DNA of 64,000 nucleotides, taken from positions 26,269,034 to 26,333,033 of the forward strand of contig OY804575.1 of NCBI GenBank assembly GCA_963680875.1, read 5' to 3'. Positions 63,401 through 64,000 of this stretch are shown piece after piece. The translations under genes were made by a program, and so were the position numbers. The DNA is from Bathymodiolus brooksi. Its lineage: Eukaryota > Mollusca > Bivalvia > Mytilida > Modiolidae. Position 1 is the stretch's first letter; each line of letters opens with the position of its first letter. The notes beneath the pieces were generated by a model that was not told where the DNA came from, did no database searches, and saw nothing but the letters and a program-made list of their open reading frames with translations.

Positions 63401-63514
63401 GGCATATTCTGATATTCTTGTATAGTTGACTAGAGCAGCATTTTCTAAACATTTTTTGATGACATTTCTGACTTCTTCAGGTGGGACAGGTGTAACAATA
63501 TCTTTCATCAATAC
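27382..63514 (-). CDS. CADPS: CADPS/CAPS (UNC-31) homologue, C-terminal 468 residues in 13 exons
   Basis: Joined CDS, right to left: 63514-63391, 52257-52151, 41748-41592, 41281-41140, 36227-36072, 35529-35418, 34847-34809, 32510-32436, 32127-32044, 31649-31542, 30673-30569, 28085-27999, 27492-27382. All have AG/GT borders and matching phases. Recognised family signatures include [93 protein letters not shown] and RLQVEEAT. CAPS proteins are cytosolic factors that bind PIP2, SNAREs and dense-core vesicles and prime them for calcium-triggered exocytosis. This fragment covers the MUN/Munc13-homology part and the vesicle-binding C-terminus; the C2 and PH domains lie beyond 64000. Between exons 9 and 10 it lacks about a dozen residues that I recall in vertebrate CAPS, possibly a missed microexon. 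Identification rests on remembered family sequence. Confidence 0.93.
27999..28085 (-). CDS. CADPS: CADPS exon 12 in window
   Basis: 29 codons, phase 0 at both ends (tcctttcag| ... CTACAG|GTATG). Encodes [19 protein letters not shown], matching the family's FRLQGVLxSTLNSKTY segment. A TA-flanked MITE begins 22 bp upstream of the acceptor. Confidence 0.95.
28107..29818. mobile_element. MITE-like element expanded into a 43-bp satellite
   Basis: The left end is TA|CAGAGAAACCTGTCTAAAC and the right end AGACAGGTTTTCACTG|TA, inverted to each other as in the 171-bp copy at 10645. Between them, after about 150 bp of ordinary element sequence, 28260-29800 is a tandem array of about 43 bp (GGATGCTGGTTTATTCAGGG, TTTGGTTTAGACAGGTTTATACA) with shortened units. 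Rare variants (GAAAGG; GTCTATAC) recur 350 bp apart, a higher-order period. Confidence 0.85.
30130..30318 (+). mobile_element. Degenerate SINE-A copy
   Basis: It keeps CATGATCGTATGGCAGTTGG, a piece of 'ccactaaagttatgagttcc' and the end ATTGTTGAAAGTGGCATTAA, with internal deletions that remove the B box. Confidence 0.6.
30569..30673 (-). CDS. CADPS: CADPS exon 11 in window
   Basis: 35 codons, phase 0 both ends; the donor is GTAAGA and the acceptor is A-rich (ttttttaaaag). Encodes [20 protein letters not shown] and then HPYQL, matching the WLTDRxDLxLHxYQL block of the family. Confidence 0.93.
30701..30766 (-). pseudogene. Decayed partial duplicate of CADPS exon 11
   Basis: A nearly identical copy of the exon's acceptor and first about 45 coding bases sits directly upstream of the real exon. 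It shares CAATCACAAATCATCTTCAT (plus strand) and a TTGCTTTTAAAA acceptor complement. The copy reads CAA AGG TAA, so it meets a stop at the third codon and lacks the exon's 3' part and donor. Confidence 0.8.
31098..31275. mobile_element. MITE-like element, 'CCCCTCTTATAAGG' variant
   Basis: It begins TATACAATATTCCCCCTCTT and ends near GAGGCTACCTGTA, which is roughly inverted to the start. Its interior, read on the minus strand (CCTGATAAGAGGGGTGACCT, TTGGTGGGAGTGGCCTTATAAG), is the evident single-copy counterpart of the satellite unit at 36.9-41.1 kb. Confidence 0.65.
31282..31467. mobile_element. MITE-like element, 'AAGAGGTCACC' variant
   Basis: Starts TA|GTCAAACCTGTATTAAGAGG and ends AGGTTTGACTG|TA. 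The interior matches 3424-3581. It abuts the previous MITE, so two elements sit side by side. Confidence 0.7.
31542..31649 (-). CDS. CADPS: CADPS exon 10 in window
   Basis: 36 codons, phase 0 both ends (ttattttcag| ... TTTGAG|GTATGA). Encodes [15 protein letters not shown] and then [15 protein letters not shown], corresponding to the KPGMDVADAYVTF...EEMY region of vertebrate CAPS. Confidence 0.9.
32044..32127 (-). CDS. CADPS: CADPS exon 9 in window
   Basis: 28 codons, phase 0 both ends (tgtatttcag| ... TTAACA|GTAAGT). Encodes [19 protein letters not shown], one of the most conserved CAPS strings. The exon shares its bases with an antisense plus-strand open frame, which is a shadow. Confidence 0.95.
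32436..32510 (-). CDS. CADPS: CADPS exon 8 in window
   Basis: 25 codons, phase 0 both ends (tatcttgcag| ... GAAAAG|GTACAG). Begins [15 protein letters not shown], as the family's HQYHSKIDxLIEE segment. Confidence 0.93.
32718..32965 (+). mobile_element. SINE-A copy, near full-length
   Basis: GTGGTCATGGTTGTGATCGT, then TAGTTGGATTTATAACTACC, a mutated B box (GAGTTCTAATCT), and the end CCACGATATACTGG with GGCATTGAACACCA. Confidence 0.72.
33044..33219. mobile_element. MITE-like element, 'AAAGGGCACC' variant, TA-flanked
   Basis: Starts TA|CAGTCTAACCTGCCTTAAAG and ends TATATACAGGTTTGACTG|TA. Inner palindromic arms GGGCAC / GTGCCC support an inverted-terminal structure. This is the cleanest TA duplication among these elements. 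Confidence 0.78.
33590..33731. repeat. Dispersed copy of the 155-bp repeat terminus
   Basis: 'ggagatgcttcctaccaaat' through 'aagtgatggcaaaagctcac' to CAAGGTGAGCT matches the end of the block at 20150-20282, including the terminal hairpin, here with mutations. Confidence 0.75.
34809..34847 (-). CDS. CADPS: CADPS exon 7 in window (39-nt microexon)
   Basis: 13 codons, phase 0 both ends (tacttttacag| ... AATATG|GTAAGA), encoding [13 protein letters not shown]. It corresponds to the STKLCSMEMGQE stretch of vertebrate CAPS. Confidence 0.85.
34926..35012 (+). mobile_element. SINE-A head only (truncated)
   Basis: It keeps CATGGTCGTATGGTAGTAGG and GTTGCGAGTTCGAATC, then breaks into unrelated sequence. 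The body and 3' tail are missing. Confidence 0.65.
35418..35529 (-). CDS. CADPS: CADPS exon 6 in window
   Basis: Completes a split Arg codon, then [19 protein letters not shown]...[15 protein letters not shown], ending phase 0 at AGTAGG|GTAAGT. It aligns with the family's TRxAFExKLQK...ICTMFNVMVDAK segment, with more divergence than neighbouring exons. Confidence 0.9.
35536..35622 (-). pseudogene. Decayed partial duplicate of CADPS exon 6
   Basis: Directly upstream of exon 6 is a copy of its acceptor and most of its body, lacking the exon's last bases and donor. About 14 bp (the part coding LRKGG) are deleted, so the frame runs TLKFFEMW and hits TAA. The AG of the acceptor is retained (tttattag). 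Confidence 0.85.
36072..36227 (-). CDS. CADPS: CADPS exon 5 in window
   Basis: 52 codons including split ends (tctttttag| ... AAAAG|GTAAGG). Encodes [39 protein letters not shown] and [13 protein letters not shown], very close to vertebrate CAPS. Confidence 0.96.
36310..36400. repeat. 40-bp direct tandem duplication
   Basis: 'atattgacattggatgtcac' followed by 'attaccaagccagacctg' occurs twice in immediate succession with one or two differences. Confidence 0.85.
36912..41097. repeat. 108/109-bp satellite array with 1334-bp higher-order repeat
   Basis: More than thirty copies of a unit containing CTTATAAGAGGGGTGGCTTC, TCTTGAAGGGGACAATTTAG, TAGTACTTTACTATCTATGT, GCATCAGAAATCTGTACTGA and GGCCTTTGGTTGGAGGGG. 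Unit length is 108 or 109 depending on GGG/GGGG. A rare GTGACC variant with a short extra unit falls at 37368, 38702 and 40036, exactly 1334 bp apart. From 40490 to 40900 and beyond 41000 only the 36-bp sub-unit (GTGGCCTTTGGTTGGAGGGG + CCTTATAAGAGGG) is repeated. The left border is a MITE-like TA|CAGTTGTCCCCCTCTTATAA. Chains of open frames here are by-products. Confidence 0.95.
41140..41281 (-). CDS. CADPS: CADPS exon 4 in window
   Basis: 142 nt with split codons at both ends (gttgtttcag| ... CAGGG|GTCTGT). Encodes [38 protein letters not shown] and EKEKWEPQ, near-identical to vertebrate CAPS. It lies just 43 bp beyond the edge of the 4-kb satellite. Confidence 0.96.
41592..41748 (-). CDS. 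CADPS: CADPS exon 3 in window
   Basis: 52 codons plus one base (ctctgactag| ... GACG|GTAAGT). Encodes [40 protein letters not shown] and [12 protein letters not shown], the AFAWWSDLMVEHAE block of the family. Confidence 0.96.
41880..42415. other. Intronic AT-rich sequence, nothing recognised
   Basis: Between CADPS exon 3 and the next repeat block. No repeat family or splice-bounded ORF is seen. Confidence 0.4.
42416..43635. repeat. About 140-bp tandem repeat block ('GACCTTGAAAATCAATAGGG'), 8 copies
   Basis: Each unit includes TGACCTTGACCTTTGACCTT, AAAATCAATAGGGTTCCAGA, 'ctaagtatgtaccaagtttg', 'aaatccattgaaggatgttg' and 'gttcacaaggatgttatg'. The block opens with GTATCCCCTCGCC and closes with 'ggcgaggggataat', a weak inverted pair that suggests element termini. 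The same family, with three units and the same closing sequence, is at 53040-53465. Confidence 0.85.
43660..45000. other. Intronic sequence with a (CA)n microsatellite
   Basis: AT-rich intron of CADPS with a CA dinucleotide run at about 44949-44971. An open frame at 44524-44859 (+) has no family match or splice support. Confidence 0.45.
45001..47940. other. Intronic sequence, no gene confirmed
   Basis: AT-rich intron of CADPS. Around 45020-45150 is a loose relative of the 19-20 kb repeats ('agacaccaagtgatg'). Near 47328-47346 an ATG is followed by a strong donor (ATGTCAAGTGATAATGAAA|GTAAGT), but no partner exon was found. Confidence 0.35.
48050..51115. repeat. 29-bp satellite array, about 105 copies
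   Basis: The unit GTTGGCTCACTATGGTGTCT + GAGTTAAAC fills 3.06 kb. Two unit types exist: '...AAAAGTT' and '...AAACGTT'. The left half mixes both with many single-base variants. From about 49570 to 50900 almost every unit is the AAACG type and nearly identical, a recently homogenised block. The left flank (47955-48050) is a decayed MITE-like copy with 'aatttaacctgtgtaacc' and 'cacctgtctatttt'. Confidence 0.97.
51119..51368 (-). mobile_element. SINE-A copy, full-length, minus strand
   Basis: Read on the minus strand: GGGGCTGTCGTGATCGTATG, then TAGTTGAATTTACAACTAC, the B-box-like GAGTTCGAACCC, and the 3' end CCGCCACCGATATAACTG... It abuts the right edge of the 29-bp satellite. Confidence 0.78.
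51860..52070. repeat. 23-bp imperfect repeat, about 8 copies
   Basis: The unit TTTGCTATTACTTTGGTTAT + ATT degrades toward both ends. It lies 80 bp downstream (in transcription) of CADPS exon 2's donor. Confidence 0.8.
52151..52257 (-). CDS. CADPS: CADPS exon 2 in window
   Basis: 107 nt (tttattctttag| ... GCTGAG|GTGAGG). Encodes [20 protein letters not shown] and [15 protein letters not shown]. One base carried from the 63.4 kb exon gives Glu, so direct splicing is in phase; this junction region is variably spliced in vertebrate CADPS, as I recall. Confidence 0.94.
52320..53035. other. Intronic sequence, nothing recognised
   Basis: AT-rich intron of CADPS with no repeat or exon that I can support. 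Confidence 0.4.
53040..53465. repeat. Second block of the 140-bp 'GACCTTGAAAATCAATAGGG' repeat, 3 copies
   Basis: Shares the unit landmarks and the closing 'ttggcgaggggataat' of the 42.4-43.6 kb block. Confidence 0.85.
53470..54545. other. Intronic sequence, nothing recognised
   Basis: AT-rich intron of CADPS. Short open frames on the minus strand have neither splice sites nor recognisable protein features. Confidence 0.4.
54550..55240. repeat. About 42-bp tandem repeat, 15-16 copies
   Basis: The unit GTGAAGGCAGAATATGCTGC + TGACACAATGTAAACAGGAGA varies in length by a few bases. On the minus strand overlapping frames of up to 182 codons stay open because the unit is close to a multiple of three and lacks stops. 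The repetitive peptide ([17 protein letters not shown]) in more than one frame argues against a gene. Confidence 0.92.
57404..57623 (-). CDS. Unassigned acidic exon-like ORF inside a CADPS intron
   Basis: After an acceptor-like GAGCTCAG (ending at about 57624) the minus strand is open for 72 codons to TGA at 57404. It encodes [20 protein letters not shown], then [20 protein letters not shown], and a polar end. Biased, acidic-then-helical composition and few rare residues look like real coding sequence, more than the AT-rich frames around it. No ATG is in frame, so it would need an upstream exon. Tyr/Glu-rich leaders of this kind occur in transposon-associated and P2X7-domain-like invertebrate proteins, but that is only a resemblance. 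It falls inside the possible 3.6-kb element. Confidence 0.35.
57729..57915. repeat. 78-bp tandem repeat, 2.3 copies
   Basis: 'tgattgagtaaaatcataat' through 'aacatcttttatgaacaccg' repeats at about 57729, 57807 and 57886. Confidence 0.88.
58954..59097. mobile_element. 144-bp inverted-repeat (MITE-like) element
   Basis: Two 50-bp arms, AGTATAACTAATTG...GACCACGAGTGACC and GGTCACAAGTGGTC...TTAGTTATACT, are inverted with a few mismatches around a 43-bp centre. Both arms contain 'ttgaatatcaaaataagacc'. A target-site duplication is not clear. Confidence 0.8.
59100..60030. other. Intronic sequence, nothing recognised
   Basis: AT-rich intron of CADPS; no repeat family or exon supported. Confidence 0.4.
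60035..60345 (-). mobile_element. SINE-B copy, minus strand, full-length
   Basis: Read on the minus strand: a tRNA-like head with TGGTGGCATGCTGGCC-type sequence and GATTCTAGGTTCGACACC, a body with 'tgagttagcactataaaaat', and the CAATCACTCACTCTC tail at about 60040. Confidence 0.7.
60784..60954. mobile_element. MITE-like element, 'CCTGTCTAAAC' family, TA-flanked
   Basis: TA|CACTGAGACCTGTCTAAACC ... AAGACAGGTTTTACTG|TA. At 171 bp it is the same length as the 10645 copy. Confidence 0.75.
61455..61560. repeat. About 30-bp tandem repeat, 3-4 copies
   Basis: 'aggttaaattaaactgacaa' + 'tggttatat' repeats with small changes. Confidence 0.85.
61842..62650 (-). mobile_element. SINE-B copy whose 3' tail is expanded into a satellite
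   Basis: The left edge (GAGTGAGTGATTGCTCTTTAAT) is the complement of the SINE-B tail end. The right part (62405-62650) is its body and head in minus orientation ('tttgatttttatagcggtag', later 'gcacgataaccattgcacta'). Between them lies the 33-bp array. The pieces on either side of the array (ATTTTTTCAG and TTATTTTTTGATGAGCAGATG) are adjacent parts of the tail in the 5.9-6.1 kb copy. Confidence 0.8.
61862..62365. repeat. 33-bp satellite inside the SINE-B tail, about 15 copies
   Basis: The unit AGCTATATCAAGGAAAGCAC + AAGTTATTTTTTC repeats almost perfectly, with GTTATT/GCTATT alternation. 33 is a multiple of three, so two frames of about 176 codons stay open; these are not genes. Confidence 0.96.
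62660..63385. other. Intronic sequence, nothing recognised
   Basis: AT-rich CADPS intron with no supported exon or repeat family. Confidence 0.4.
63391..63514 (-). CDS. CADPS: CADPS exon 1 in window (most 5' one visible)
   Basis: 124 nt (ttgtgatttag| ... ATTGAAG|GTACAT). Encodes [20 protein letters not shown], then [21 protein letters not shown], a block that is nearly invariant in CAPS proteins. Phase 0 in, one base out. Further 5' exons lie to the right of the window. Confidence 0.96.
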
Positions 63515-64000
63515 CTAAATCACAAGACAGATTTAATTTTCAATTCTAACATGACACCCATTATTGGTTATATAAACAATGCCAAGATATACCTCTTGGT
63601 ATATTTTTCTTCGCACATGTGTATTACCTGAAAAATGTATTTATACAGGACCATGGTACATATATAGATTAAAATTCCCTTTAAAATGTCTGTGCTGTTT
63701 CTTAGTTTTTCTGGAAAAAATACTATATATATCTAGCATTTTACTTGTTCTACCCTGTAAATCAGAATGCCATCACATTGGGTAATGTCAATAACTTAAT
63801 TGCAACACAGTGTATCATTGTTTGTGCAGAAAAAACGTCTGTAAATGTGCAGGTTACAGGATTTTGTTATAACATGCATTTCCAATCAATGCAATACTAC
63901 CTTCCACTGGATGAAATGTTTACAAAACTAATACTAACCGTGGTAAAACTACATACAAACTATGGCTTACATGCATTGTTTCTTAATTAAATGTAATTTT
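63515..64000. other. CADPS intron continuing past the window
   Basis: No exon is found before the right edge. Overlapping plus-strand frames at 63579-63990 have no support. Confidence 0.45.

Overview
The window is animal nuclear DNA: AT-rich, made mostly of long introns and repeats, with short exons bounded by GT/AG sites. tRNA-headed SINE-like copies, TA-flanked MITE-like elements and very large minisatellite arrays suggest a lophotrochozoan, most likely a bivalve mollusc. That placement is inferred from repeat style and moderate protein divergence. No bacterial or viral gene was recognised.

Three genes are supported. (1) At 1511-1786 (+) lies the last coding exon of an unrecognised acidic, lysine-rich protein, followed by an AT-rich downstream region. 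(2) On the minus strand, 15699 down to 6815, five phase-compatible exons join into a complete 301-residue type I membrane protein: signal peptide, eight-cysteine ectodomain, one membrane helix, and a long cytoplasmic tail with two PPxY motifs, one overlapping a YxxPhi motif. I cannot name its family. (3) On the minus strand, 63514 down to 27382, thirteen exons whose phases all agree encode the last 468 residues of a CADPS/CAPS (UNC-31) homologue, the calcium-dependent activator of dense-core vesicle exocytosis. Its N-terminal part (C2 and PH domains in this family) lies beyond the right edge. An unassigned acidic exon-like ORF at 57404-57623 (-) sits inside a CADPS intron.

Repeats occupy much of the rest. 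A family of about 170 bp with inverted ends (CAGTNAAACCTG...CAGGTTTNACTG, flanked by TA) resembles pogo/Tigger-type MITEs. Two tRNA-headed SINE-like families are scattered on both strands. Large tandem arrays lie at 7.6-10.0, 28.3-29.8, 36.9-41.1, 48.05-51.1, 54.55-55.2 and 61.86-62.36 kb. Several visibly arose inside a mobile-element copy: the 28 kb array sits between two intact MITE ends, the 37-41 kb unit matches the interior of a MITE at 31.1 kb, and the 62 kb array is an expansion within a SINE 3' tail. Three arrays also carry higher-order periods (about 753, 350 and 1334 bp).

Two CADPS exons each have a decayed partial copy directly upstream, showing local tandem duplication of exon 5' ends. 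No new defence or metabolic system is visible. The most notable observations are the PPxY-tailed membrane protein, the conversion of mobile elements into satellites within CADPS introns, and the exon-duplication relics.
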